A stretch of DNA of 64,000 bases from Rossellomorea sp. AcN35-11 (GCA_030388825.1 CP128836.1:248001-312000), one strand, 5' to 3'. Shown: positions 17,722 through 27,588, numbered from the stretch's first letter. A program made the numbers and translations. Notes: generated by a model from the sequence alone, not told the origin.

Positions 17722-18087
17722 ATGAGTATTAACGTAGATGACGTGTGGAGAGAATTATGTACTTATCCAGAAGTGGGAGATAAACAGAAAGAGGAATTGA
17801 AAGTTTATCACACTATTCACTACTCGGCAGCGACAAGATTCGGATCCATCAAAGAGTTTATCTCAGAAGTATCTGAAGAAACCTTAACACAGTGCATAGA
17901 AGAGTTAAACACGATGCCAACCTTGGACGGCGGCGGATATGATGATGTTGAAGAAGAAATTAGTTTCGAGGGCAGGTTTCATCTTCATGGAAATATGTTT
18001 CATGAGTTGCACCGCCTGGATAGTTTTTATATTCACACCTGGGACGCGACTCCAAAAAAGAGCAGGAAGAAACGATCATTCTTTTAA
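17722..18087 (+). CDS. hypothetical protein, first gene of the ubiquitin-like operon
   Basis: A 121-aa acidic soluble protein I do not recognise. It starts behind GAGAGGAGC. The middle has a GGGYDDVEEEISFEGRFH stretch, and the end is basic (KKSRKKRSFF). No membrane segment or catalytic motif is seen. It is followed after 12 nt by the 184-aa gene and shares its leader promoter, so it probably works with the E2/JAMM/E1 set; a substrate or accessory role is only inference. Confidence 0.6.
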   Translation: MSINVDDVWRELCTYPEVGDKQKEELKVYHTIHYSAATRFGSIKEFISEVSEETLTQCIEELNTMPTLDGGGYDDVEEEISFEGRFHLHGNMFHELHRLDSFYIHTWDATPKKSRKKRSFF

Positions 18088-18099
18088 GGAGGAAACCGA

Positions 18100-18654
18100 A
18101 TGTACTTTTCCGCTGAAGGAAGAGAAGAACTGATAGACACACTAGATAGATTATTATTAGCAAAAAAGATGCAAAAGAGAGGAAGATACTTCCCAGATAA
18201 AGAAAGATTCTGGATGCAAAGAAGAAATGCTGACTTAGGTAAACTCGAACAACTTGCCTACACCTTAGAACAGACTATTGATGCCAGAGTGAACATCGAT
18301 TTAGACCAAGAACCACAAGTAGGAAAATATGATGAGGTCTATGTTTTTGATGTCTTCATGAGTGAACTAGATGAATTCAATAATCTCAACAGGAAAACTA
18401 AAAACCAATCAAAATGGAAAGAAGAATTACAAAAAATAATAAAAATAAATCTAGAAGAAGTCCTATCAGATGGATTTATAGATGCTCAAATGAAGGTGGT
18501 ATTAGGAGATATTCCAAATGTGCTCCATGTGAGTATTGAATCAGTTTCTTTCTGTACCACATATACCTTTTTTCAAGGTTTTTTGGATTTCCAAACAGAC
18601 TTAATAAAATTGCTGAAGCAAATCAAGCAAAAGAAGGGAAGAATCAGCGCATGA
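18100..18654 (+). CDS. hypothetical protein of the ubiquitin-like operon
   Basis: A 184-aa protein with an excellent AAGGAGGAAA site. The N-terminal third is helical and basic (LLLAKKMQKRGRYFPDKERFW), the rest mixed, ending in a lysine-rich tail. No known domain recognised. Its stop overlaps the E2-like start (ATGA), so expression of the two is coupled. Confidence 0.6.
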   Translation: MYFSAEGREELIDTLDRLLLAKKMQKRGRYFPDKERFWMQRRNADLGKLEQLAYTLEQTIDARVNIDLDQEPQVGKYDEVYVFDVFMSELDEFNNLNRKTKNQSKWKEELQKIIKINLEEVLSDGFIDAQMKVVLGDIPNVLHVSIESVSFCTTYTFFQGFLDFQTDLIKLLKQIKQKKGRISA

Positions 18655-21600
18655 GTAACGAACTAATGGTACGAATACAAGATTTTGATACTCCTATATC
18701 TGTAAGTAAAATGATAAATGGAGTAGAAGTTGGCAAAAGAGAAGTTCTGGTTGACGATTATATCCGATCTCTCATTGGGAGCCTGAATGACGAAGAGTTA
18801 CTAGGCTACCTAATGCATGAAAACTTCTTGGAAACAGTACAAACCTACCTGACAAGAGAAGTGGATGAGGACATATACAATGAAATCTTCAAATTGTTCA
18901 TCAACAACAGTAATGAATTCACTGATACTGATATCAAAAAGCATGAACAATTCACCAAACTAATCACTATTTTACTTGAGAAGGTTAATGTCAAAGAGGT
19001 TAACGAAAATTTATTAGAGGATTTACTCAAGAACATCTTTTTAAATGTGAAGTCAGCAGACTTAAAAGACATGGCCGCTTACAATAAATTGTTCAGAGTA
19101 TTACTTGAGAAAATAGATATCCATAAAGGGTCAAGTATTGTTATTCGAGATTTCATGAGTCGAATTCTAGATAAAATGAATAACACCAAAAACGAGGAAG
19201 ATTTAAAGGCTATCTTTGATGTGATTGTTGAAAAGGGAGCTAAGAGAGATTGGTTAGAAAAGGTCATAAGTGACAGAAAGCCACACACATCTTTTCAAAA
19301 AACACCAATACTTCCAGCCGGTACAGTATTTTACAAGGAATCGATTGGCGGTTTGAAAACCATCATCATGGAAGTCCCAAAGCATCAAAGAGATGTCGAA
19401 TTCAAACAACTACAATACAAAAGTGTGGGGCATCCAAACCTACTAGTGCGCCCATAAGGGTATGAATCGAAACCAATTTCTTTAAAAGCGGAAATTGCGG
19501 GGGAAAATGGACAACGAAACACCCTGTCATCACGCAACTTACTCATAGGGAAACTGAACCGGGGAGTGTAGCATGTTGCGAAAGCCGAAAGTCACTTAGT
19601 TATCAAGGTGCGACTGAATGGCGAGATGAAACATTACAGACAAGGTTGAAAGCTAAACTGCCTGAACGATAGACAGAAGGGGGAAATTTGGCCCGGATGC
19701 GGAAGATAGCTATAAACGCACTCAAGTACAGGAGGATGTGATGGTAATAGTAGACATCACAGACAAGTTGTTCATCCGTACTTCCTATCTATAATAAATA
19801 GAAAATGTCGAAAGTCGCAACCGACACTGTAAGTAGCTATGTTCATTCATATCTAAATGGGGATTACCTAACCTCAAATGCCATCAATTCTGGCTATGGA
19901 GGATGATTCCAAGTTGAAAAACAAGGAATGTGGCTCCTGAATATTGAGTATGGTAACGGAGCTCTCGTAGTAGTCCGAGAATCCTGAAATGACAGGAATA
20001 GCCGTAAAATCGGAAGCGGGAAAGCCGCTCACATGGCGAAGGGGAGCAGTTTGTCAGCTTAATACGTAACATACATGGAAGGTGTGAGAGACACAATGAG
20101 AGATCCAAACGTAGTATTAGGCAATCTAGCAAAAATGAGCGCTCAAAAAGACTATAAGTTTGACAGATTGTACCGCAATCTCTATAACCTAGAATTCTAT
20201 TCACTAGCATATCAAAACATCTACGCTAATGAAGGCAACATGACTAAGGGAACAGACGGTAACACAATTGACGGAATGTCCATTGAGAAAATAAATGTAC
20301 TAATAGACGCTCTAAAAAACGAAACATATCAACCAAAACCTGCAAAAAGAATATATATCGATAAAAAAAATGGTGGAAAAAGACCTTTAGGAATACCATC
20401 TTTTAACGACAAACTTATCCAGGAAATTATTAGACTAGTTCTCGAAAGCATTTTCGATGGCAATTTCAGTTCAAATTCACACGGGTTTAGAAAGAATCAC
20501 AGTTGTCACACAGCGTTATCACAAATCAAGAACACTTTCGTAGGTGTAAAATGGTTTGTAGAAGGCGATATAAAAAGATGTTTTGATGATATCAATCACC
20601 ACATCCTAATTAAAACTCTCAGAAAAAGAATTATGGATGAAAAATTCCTAAGACTTATTTGGAAGTTTCTTAGAGCGGGTTATCTAGAGGACTGGAAATA
20701 TAACAACACGTATAGTGGTACACCACAAGGTGGTATCATCAGTCCTATATTAGCAAATATCTTCTTAAATGAATTTGATACATTCATGGAGAAGCTGAAA
20801 GATAACTTCGACGAAGGAAAAACAAGAAAAGCAAATCCTGCGTACAGAACATTTGAAGGTAAGATTTATCGCCTAAAGAAAAAAATGACTGCACAATGGG
20901 AAACCGCTGATAACGAAACTAAACAACGTCTTCTCAAAGAACTCCGTGAACTTAAAAAAAATAGAAGAGAACTCTCTTACTCGGACCCGATGGATAGCAA
21001 CTACAAAAGATTACAATATGTAAGATATGCTGACGACTTTATTATTGGTGTAATCGGCAACAAGCAAGAAGCTGAAGAAATTAAGAACAAAGTCGCAGAT
21101 TTCCTATCCAATAAGTTAGACCTTCAACTCTCTAAAGAAAAAACATTAATAACACACAATAGTAAGAGAGCTAAATTCTTAGGGTATGAAATCACCATAA
21201 CTAACGACAACACTCCTAAGAAAGACAAAAACGGGTCAAAAAACAGAGTATTCTCCAATAAACCTGAATTATATATGCCAGGAAAAGCTTGGAAAAACAA
21301 ACTATTTGAACTTGGTGCAGCAAAATTCGACGGAATCAAATTAGTATCTAAACACAGACCGTACCTAATAAGTCTAGATAACCTAGAAATCCTTTCCACG
21401 TACAATGCAGAAATCAGAGGTATGTATAACTACTATAAACTAGCCAGAAATGCAAGTAATTTGCAAAGCTTTAAACACATCCTAGAATACAGTATGTATA
21501 AAACCTTTGCCAACAAGTACAAATCATCTGTACGGAAAGTTGTGAGAAAACACAAAATAGGAAACGAATTCGGGATCAGATATAAGACAAAAGAGGGCGA

Positions 21601-22358
21601 TAAAATAAGATTCTTCTACAACGCTGGATTCAAACGCAACTTAGTACCAGCAACAAGTACCAACGTCGAATTAGTACCGAACACGAACCTTTATCAAGCT
21701 AGGGGTTCTTTAATGGATAGATTAGTCAAAGAAGTTTGTGAATACTGTGGGACAACTGGAGTACCACTAGAAATGCATCATGTCAGAAAGTTAAAAGACC
21801 TTAAAGGTAAGAAAAAATGGGAAGCCATTATGATATATCGTAAACGCAAAACTATGGCACTCTGCAAAGGATGTCACACTGACTTACACGCAGGTAGGTT
21901 AGATTAATCGAAGCTAGATTGGCGAATGGAGAGCCGTATACATCGAGAGGTGTACGTACGGTTCGGGGGGGAGTATTTGGAAACCTATCATAGAAATATG
22001 ACAAGGCGCTGGGTACTTACCCTACTTTGTATACCAAGTATCAGGCAAGCAGATACAAAACATGATGATCTTTGCAAAGGATTCAAAACCACTATCTGAA
22101 GAATCACAGTTGTACCATTATCCATTTGCACATGTTTATGAAAATGGTAAGGTGTGCTGGGGTTTTCGCAATGAAGTAATTAATACTTTAGCCCAACTAA
22201 GGATATTAACTAGAGTATTTTTAGATACTCCGAACAATCATGATTTAGCTAGAGAAGGGTCTGTAGAAAGATTAGTTAAATTACAAAGAAAAGAATTCGA
22301 AGATAATTTGTTAGAACCTACCATTCTCACATTTGAGAAACTAGTAGATTTAATATAA
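18651..22358 (+). CDS. E2-like protein (PRTRC protein B / Prok-E2 type), split by a group II intron
   Basis: Exon 1 is 18651-19445 and exon 2 is 22035-22358; together they encode 372 aa. Exon 1 ends after GHPNLL; a GTGCG intron start follows. Exon 2 opens in frame with QVSGKQIQNMMIFAKD after an intron ending in AC. The C-terminal part, SQLYHYPFAHVYENGKVCWG, is the conserved block I know from PRTRC protein B, an E2-fold family; C306 there is the candidate catalytic cysteine and lies in exon 2. The N-terminal 200 residues are helical and unassigned. Without splicing the product stops at RP* just inside the intron and lacks that cysteine. Neighbours encode a ubiquitin-like protein, JAMM protease and E1. 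Confidence 0.7.
19446..22034 (+). mobile_element. group II intron 1, inserted in the E2-like gene
   Basis: Begins GTGCGCCCATAAGGG, the classic 5' end of a bacterial group II intron, and ends ...TATAC just before an in-frame exon (AY 3' rule). Domain V is the 34-nt hairpin at 21931-21964, GAGCCGTA ... TACGGTTC, with a GAGA-type loop. Domain VI lies between there and 22034. The ribozyme core (19446-20070) is non-coding. It carries one maturase ORF. Insertion is on the coding strand in phase 0, so splicing can restore the host gene. Confidence 0.88.
20096..21907 (+). CDS. group II intron reverse transcriptase/maturase with HNH nuclease
   Basis: About 603 aa. RT blocks are present: KRPLGIPSFNDKLIQE, SHGFRKNHSCHTAL, GTPQGGIISPILANIFLNE and the catalytic YADD in VRYADDFIIG. 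A thumb/maturase domain follows. An HNH endonuclease with paired cysteines (CEYCGTTG, LEMHH, CKGCH) closes the protein. It would aid splicing and retrohoming of intron 1. The ATG at 20096 has GGAAGGTGTGAG upstream; an in-frame ATG at 20075 is the alternative. Confidence 0.9.
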   Translation: MRDPNVVLGNLAKMSAQKDYKFDRLYRNLYNLEFYSLAYQNIYANEGNMTKGTDGNTIDGMSIEKINVLIDALKNETYQPKPAKRIYIDKKNGGKRPLGIPSFNDKLIQEIIRLVLESIFDGNFSSNSHGFRKNHSCHTALSQIKNTFVGVKWFVEGDIKRCFDDINHHILIKTLRKRIMDEKFLRLIWKFLRAGYLEDWKYNNTYSGTPQGGIISPILANIFLNEFDTFMEKLKDNFDEGKTRKANPAYRTFEGKIYRLKKKMTAQWETADNETKQRLLKELRELKKNRRELSYSDPMDSNYKRLQYVRYADDFIIGVIGNKQEAEEIKNKVADFLSNKLDLQLSKEKTLITHNSKRAKFLGYEITITNDNTPKKDKNGSKNRVFSNKPELYMPGKAWKNKLFELGAAKFDGIKLVSKHRPYLISLDNLEILSTYNAEIRGMYNYYKLARNASNLQSFKHILEYSMYKTFANKYKSSVRKVVRKHKIGNEFGIRYKTKEGDKIRFFYNAGFKRNLVPATSTNVELVPNTNLYQARGSLMDRLVKEVCEYCGTTGVPLEMHHVRKLKDLKGKKKWEAIMIYRKRKTMALCKGCHTDLHAGRLD

Positions 22359-22393
22359 TTCTAAAATTAATCACACAAGGGAGAGAGTTAACT

Positions 22394-22768
22394 ATGACAA
22401 CAGAAATGAACAAAAAACAAATCGATTTATTCGGAGATATCTACGGGGAAGATTCAGAAATTACAAAGTCTATTACTAAAAAGCCAGCCACACCAAAACC
22501 AGCAGCTATTCCTACTATGCCAAAAGTTGAACCGAAACCACCAGTAAAGGTACACGGCGATTGGAAAGCGGACTTTTACGGGAATGTATTTGATGTCATT
22601 GATTACGTTGAAGAAATTCCTGAAGAAGGCATTGAAGTAGAGGAACTTCGTAAAGAAATGCAAAAAGATTTCTTTGGCCTTTCAAAAGAACGTGCTTATT
22701 GGGAAATTGATGAAGAAAATAAATATATCTTCTTATTTCAAAAAGGCACTTCCAAAGGAGCTCTATAA
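22394..22768 (+). CDS. ubiquitin-like protein (PRTRC protein C / Prok_Ub type) with N-terminal clamp motif
   Basis: A 124-aa protein. Residues 9-13 are QIDLF, a sliding-clamp-binding peptide. A proline-rich linker spans about 30-52. The C-terminal 65 residues (FDVIDYVEEIPEEGIEVEEL onward, then EENKYIFLFQKGTSKG) follow the layout of PRTRC protein C, a short beta-grasp family that ends ...YxFxxxxGTKG. The chain ends GTSKGAL, so a short tail after a glycine could be trimmed by the JAMM protease encoded next. Start behind GGGAGAGAG. Assignment rests on pattern and context. Confidence 0.6.
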   Translation: MTTEMNKKQIDLFGDIYGEDSEITKSITKKPATPKPAAIPTMPKVEPKPPVKVHGDWKADFYGNVFDVIDYVEEIPEEGIEVEELRKEMQKDFFGLSKERAYWEIDEENKYIFLFQKGTSKGAL

Positions 22769-23433
22769 TGGGGATTCGAAAGTATTATTGGAAAGCAAAA
22801 GAATTCCTTTCAGATAAAACTAAAAAGCCTGTTTCCGTGATAGCTTCACGGACAGGCCAACTTTTTGAAATCCGCGAACTCTTTATTGGACGCTTAGTAC
22901 AGCCAGCTCATGATATTCATGAGTTGGATGAAATTGAAGCGGGATTTAAATTGAAAATACCCAAAATCCCCGGACATTATTTAGAACAGATCCTTTCTTT
23001 CTTTAGAGATTACTGCGATAAGTACGAGACAGAAGTATTAATTCACATATATATGGACACTCATTCTAATGAATACATCCTGGACTGCCCATATCAAATC
23101 GTAAATAAACATCTTGTTAATAATTCTAACTATGTACCATTGGATCCTAGAAGGTACATAAAAATAATGGACCTACATTCACACAATACTATGGAAGCCT
23201 ACTTTTCTCCAACAGATAATGTCGATGAAATTAATCCAATATTGTTTGGTGTCATCGGGCGATTAGATAAAGAACCAACAATGGTTTATCGAGTAGGGGT
23301 TAATGGTTATTTCATTGAGTTACCCCCTACACACTTATTTACAGAATTTAATGTAAGCAAGCAAGTAAAATATCCGGAAGAATGGAATGACAGAGTAGTT
23401 GTCAAAGGAGAGAACTTATCATGGACGGAATAA
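22768..23433 (+). CDS. JAMM/JAB metalloprotease (PRTRC protein A type)
   Basis: A 221-aa protein. The zinc motif is complete: H137-S-H139, then S147-P-T-D150 (DLHSHNTMEAYFSPTDNVDE). LILxxEV-like strands and the YILDCPYQIV region precede it as in JAB domains. JAMM enzymes cleave isopeptide bonds or process ubiquitin-like precursors. The ATG overlaps the upstream stop by one base, and the gene overlaps the E1 start by 13 nt, so the four proteins are made together. Confidence 0.8.
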   Translation: MGIRKYYWKAKEFLSDKTKKPVSVIASRTGQLFEIRELFIGRLVQPAHDIHELDEIEAGFKLKIPKIPGHYLEQILSFFRDYCDKYETEVLIHIYMDTHSNEYILDCPYQIVNKHLVNNSNYVPLDPRRYIKIMDLHSHNTMEAYFSPTDNVDEINPILFGVIGRLDKEPTMVYRVGVNGYFIELPPTHLFTEFNVSKQVKYPEEWNDRVVVKGENLSWTE

Positions 23434-26400
23434 ATATCACAAAACCAGACTTTGCTAATGTTATATTACAAGTAGTTATCGTTGGAGCGGGCGCAAACGG
23501 AAGTCATTTCTTCCGTAGCTTCCTTCAAGATATAGCTACCCACATTAAAGATCCAAGTTTGAAAAGATACAATGTCGATGTGACTTTAGTGGATAAAGAC
23601 AAGGTAGAAATGAAGAATTGTGCGTCAGGCATGCGTAAACTAGCAGCTTAATCAACTGTTGGGGGCAACGCACACAGGTACTAGAGTACCCAGATGGTGG
23701 AATTCCATCGAAGTGAAGTTAAATGAGTGAAATAATAGGCGAAATTCCTATTCCATAGAGAATCTACATCGTTGAAGGGTTGATAACCCAGAGATGCTAT
23801 GCGGGCTGAGAACTGACCCAAGGCGGATCATTTAGTACGTGCACACCGTCTTAAAGCGGGTTGTAAGAGCGTAACCGAAAGGGGTTTGGTGTAACAATTA
23901 TTAACCTAGTAGGTGCGGGCCTCCATGATAGGATATGGTGAACTTCTGTGAAGTGATGTATGCCTCGTAACTTTCCTCCCTTGTACCAAACTGAGGGATA
24001 AAACTGGGATTATTGTTGGAGTTCAAATTTTTGCTCCAACAATCTTGTGTATGAAAGGACACATAGAAGAAGATGGAGTAACTTTAGATTCACACCATCT
24101 CTGGAATCCTCGGGGTAAAGTCACCACCTAAGTCCCATCAAAGATAGGATAACTCATTTAATCACCTGAGATTGCCGGACAGCGGAGCGGTACTAACGCT
24201 AGGAACCTGTACGAGCAACAGAGGCATCGTAGTAATCCGCGCTTAGTAAACTGTACCCAAAAGGACAGTTGAAACGAAAAACGGAGGGAATAACCTAAGC
24301 ACACCTATATCGAGGGATATAGGACACCATTGTAAGGGTGACCATGCAATGGTGCTGGTGAAGGATGCTAGTCAATAGGAATAGAATCACTGTCAAAAAG
24401 GATCGTGAAGACTCCCATTAGGGTAAAATTGCCAACGCAAAACCCACTATAACTTAACAAGAGGTGGAAAATATGCGGGTTAAAAACACGATTCAAAACG
24501 AACAACAACTCAAAGAAACACTTGACGAATTATACGCTATGTCTAAAGAAGGAAAGTCCTTCACCGGATTACTGGAACTAATTACAAATGAGCAAACCAT
24601 TGTCTCAGCAGTTCACAAACTAAAAGCTAATTCAGGGTCTAAAACACCAGGTATGGATGGAAAGACCATCGAACACTACCTACAGATGAAGTACGAGCAA
24701 CTAATCGGCCTTGTAAGATACCATTTTCGTAACTACAAGCCCCGCCCAGTGCTGAGGAAGTACATTGAAAAGGACAACGGAGGTCTTAGACCTCTCGGAA
24801 TCCCAACAATGATGGACAGAATCATACAGGAATGTATCAGGCTAGTTCTAGAACCTATCTGCGAGGCTCAGTTTTATCCATACTCCTATGGATTTAGACC
24901 TTATCGAGCGCAGGAACATGCTATAGCGAGAATCGTTGACCTTCAGAATATGGACAGAAAATGGACCATTGAGGGAGACATCAAAGGATACTTTGACAAC
25001 GTGGACCATGGCATCCTGCTACACAAGATAAGGAAAATGGGAATAATCGATAAAAGAGTAATTGCCATAATAAACAAAATGCTAAAATCGGGGTTCTATG
25101 AAAACGGAGTAGTGGTTGCTACACCAAAAGGCACACCTCAAGGAGGCGTGTTATCGCCATTACTTGCGAACATCTACCTTAATGATTTTGACTGGACAGT
25201 TGCAAGAATGTGGCAAGATCCTAAGATAGGCGACAAATTTGCTAATGAGGGAAATGCCAGGAGATACCTTAAAAGAACTAAAGGTAACTCACCAACTTTC
25301 CTTACACGTTTCGCGGACGACTGGGTTATACAATGCGCGGAAGAAGATGACTGCAAGAGATTATTATCTTACCTTAACAAGTATTTCAGACATAAGCTGA
25401 AACTTGAGCTTTCCGAGGAAAAGACTGTAATCACTAATGCTGGAGAAGAACCAATTAAGTTCTTAGGGTTCAACATTGCTCTCCAGAAAAGAAGCGGTCC
25501 AGCTGGTAAAGACAAGCCAAAACAAATAGTTGCGAAAAATTACCCCCAAACAAAGAAACTGCTGAAACAATGGAATGAATGTAAAAGGCTAATTGACTCA
25601 GCCTTCATGCAACCAAACGAGGACAAAATGGCTCTGAAAATCGAAGAATTGAACATGAAAATAGTCGGGATAGCCGAATACTGGAAATGTGGAACCTCCA
25701 AGAAGATGTTGACCAAGCTCGACCATCTCATCAACTACAGGTTCTATATCAAGGGGAGAAAGAAATGGAAAAATAGGGTGCTAGAGCACTTCATCCCTAT
25801 CCATCAACTAACCAACCGACCAGGCAGGCACCATCTCGACACTAAGGGCAAGCCACTCGTAAGGATAACTAAAACATGGGCTGTTAAAGTTGACGACCAG
25901 TGGATAGGAGTAACAAAAGCGAGTATCACGCCAATTGTCTACGCCAAAAAGTTTGGAGCAAAACTTACCCCTTACACACCTGAAGGTAGGAAATTAAGGG
26001 AAAAGGTTGGCAAAAAACCACCGAATTCAAGGGCTCCGCTGTACAATGCATTTCAACTGTACGCAGCCAGGTTTGAAAAGGATGACAAACACAACTTTGA
26101 ATTTATAATGAACAGAGAATACGCGTTCAACCAAACATGGAGAGCGAGTAAAGGATACTGTTGCCAAGCTTGTGGTGAAAAACTCATAAAAGGCAAGTGG
26201 AGTTGCCACCATAAAGAACCAAACTTACCACTAGAAGAAGTTAATAAAGTCAAAAACCTTACATTCTTATGCACCATTTGCCATGAACTAATTGAATACG
26301 GAATCCGAGAAGGCACCATACTCAATACTAGACATAAAAACAAGATTACAAAACTTATTGCATTAAGGAATAAATAAAGAGTTGATCCTTTAAAATGACA

Positions 26401-27289
26401 GAGATTCTTAATCGGGTAACCCGTAATGGTTACCAAGATACTATAGCTAGAGCAGCTTAGTTGGGCTCTCATAGCTAACTCCTATTGATGGAGAGCCGGA
26501 TGCATCGAAAGGTGCCCGTCCGGTTCGAGGAGGGGGGAAAAGCACGAGCTTACCTATCCTCAGAGGCAGGTTTAAACCGTATCGTTCATTCGATACGGTG
26601 AAACTGCCCAATTGTCTAATCAACTATTTGATCATGAAGATATCGGAGATTATAAAGTCACTGCCCTTGCAGAAAGATACGGTCATCACTATGGATTAGA
26701 GGTCAAGGAAGTACAAGACTACATTACAAATCAAGATACTTTACACCGCCTATACACCCCACTTACAGTGAATGAGGAAGTTCAAGTCCTACCAGTGCTT
26801 ATCTCAATGGTAGATAATAACGCAACAAGGAAAATATTTGATGAATTCTTTTACTCTGACTACCTACCAGACCTAGTATATTTAGATGCCGGAGTTGAAG
26901 GAGTTTCTTTAGATAACTCCTTATCTACACAAGAAAAAGAGTGCACAGGTTTTTCAGGACAAGTTTGCACAGGATTAAAAATGAGTGGAGAAGTTTGGCT
27001 TGAACCTGTAATGAGGGTATATCCAGATATGTGGGAAGATGAAGACCATTTACCAGAGCAATCTTGTGGTGAAGCGATCGTAAACAACCCACAACGGTGC
27101 CAGACGAATAAAATGGCAGCCACTCTAGCAAACGGTGTTATGAATAATCTTCTGCACAACAATACTATTTATGTACATCATGTAGATTTTAATGCTCAAT
27201 TCGGAGGGAGTAGACCAACTTTTATAAAATCTAAGTTAATTAGAGAATATAATTCAACCGTATTAAAAGCAGAACAAAACAACCGGTGA
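23421..27289 (+). CDS. E1/ThiF-like adenylating protein, split by a group II intron
   Basis: Exon 1 is 23421-23619 and exon 2 is 26613-27289; joined they encode 291 aa. Residues 18-30 hold the ATP loop VVIVGAGANGSHF and D58/D60 the next acidic pair (LVDKDKVE). The splice restores a leucine codon (T|TG) to give VEMKNLSNQLFDHEDIGDYK, the N-L-x-x-Q block of E1 enzymes. The arginine normally before that Gln is asparagine here. PEQSCGEAIVNNPQRCQTNK holds the candidate catalytic cysteines. The intron sits exactly in the ATP-site motif, so unspliced product (stop at 23649) is inactive. Start has AAGGAGAG. Confidence 0.75.
23620..26612 (+). mobile_element. group II intron 2, inserted in the E1-like gene
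   Basis: Starts GTGCGTCAGGCATGCG and ends ...GCCCAAT (AY). Domain V is at 26493-26526, GAGCCGGA ... TCCGGTTC, with a GAAA loop. The structured non-coding core (23620-24470) is about 850 nt. It is clearly different from intron 1 in 5' sequence, domain V and encoded protein, so the two were acquired separately. It lies in phase 1 of the E1 frame on the coding strand. Confidence 0.88.
24473..26377 (+). CDS. group II intron reverse transcriptase/maturase with HNH nuclease
   Basis: 634 aa from the ATG at 24473 (site GAGGTGG); a GTG 9 nt earlier is possible. RT blocks: GLRPLGIPTMMDRIIQE, SYGFRPYRAQEHAI, GTPQGGVLSPLLANIYLND and the catalytic FADD of TRFADDWVIQ. A group II maturase domain follows. 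The HNH region has CCQACGEKL, WSCHHKEP and CTICHEL. Of LtrA-like architecture, more so than the intron 1 protein. Confidence 0.9.
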   Translation: MRVKNTIQNEQQLKETLDELYAMSKEGKSFTGLLELITNEQTIVSAVHKLKANSGSKTPGMDGKTIEHYLQMKYEQLIGLVRYHFRNYKPRPVLRKYIEKDNGGLRPLGIPTMMDRIIQECIRLVLEPICEAQFYPYSYGFRPYRAQEHAIARIVDLQNMDRKWTIEGDIKGYFDNVDHGILLHKIRKMGIIDKRVIAIINKMLKSGFYENGVVVATPKGTPQGGVLSPLLANIYLNDFDWTVARMWQDPKIGDKFANEGNARRYLKRTKGNSPTFLTRFADDWVIQCAEEDDCKRLLSYLNKYFRHKLKLELSEEKTVITNAGEEPIKFLGFNIALQKRSGPAGKDKPKQIVAKNYPQTKKLLKQWNECKRLIDSAFMQPNEDKMALKIEELNMKIVGIAEYWKCGTSKKMLTKLDHLINYRFYIKGRKKWKNRVLEHFIPIHQLTNRPGRHHLDTKGKPLVRITKTWAVKVDDQWIGVTKASITPIVYAKKFGAKLTPYTPEGRKLREKVGKKPPNSRAPLYNAFQLYAARFEKDDKHNFEFIMNREYAFNQTWRASKGYCCQACGEKLIKGKWSCHHKEPNLPLEEVNKVKNLTFLCTICHELIEYGIREGTILNTRHKNKITKLIALRNK

Positions 27290-27312
27290 TCATCATCACC
27301 GGTTGTTTTTTT
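27278..27312 (+). terminator. intrinsic terminator of the ubiquitin-like operon
   Basis: AACAACCGGTGAT (27278-27290) and ATCACCGGTTGTT (27295-27307) form a 13-bp perfect stem with a 4-nt loop and eight Ts. The stem overlaps the E1 stop codon. Confidence 0.9.
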
Positions 27313-27394
27313 GTCCTCATACATAACGAAATGTTGAAATTCTTTATATGAGTATACTTTTAAATATCATGAGAAGTTTGACAAATTTGTGTAT

Positions 27395-27512
27395 AAAAAG
27401 GATAATTTAATTTAGAAACTTATCATAGAAATTAATACACCAAATAATAATTTTACTTTAATAGAACTAGGGTATATTGACCAAAAATTCGGTTGATGTG
27501 CCCTTTTTTGTT
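27395..27512 (+). promoter_or_regulatory. leader and terminator hairpin before the aldehyde dehydrogenase
   Basis: An AT-rich promoter region (around 27395-27415, GGATAATTTAAT as a candidate -10) leads to AGGGTATATTGACC (27469-27482) pairing with GGTTGATGTGCCCTT (27491-27505), then TTTTTTG. The gene starts 75 nt later behind AAAAGGGGAG. The small AWGM hairpin of the other leaders is not seen here, so this may be a plain attenuator. The rest of the 27313-27588 gap shows nothing else. Confidence 0.5.
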
Positions 27513-27588
27513 TGTGAATATATTATCGCCATATAGCATTGACCGACACAGAAGGTAAGTTGACAACTAGAAAAGGGGAGATTTATTA

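Noticed and set aside
18651-19457. A 268-aa stand-alone gene ending RP*
   Set aside because: The last three codons lie inside the intron starting GTGCG at 19446; the real frame continues in exon 2 at 22035.
23421-23651. A 76-aa stand-alone protein with an ATP loop
   Set aside because: It is exon 1 of the E1-like gene; residues after the first 66 codons are intron sequence.
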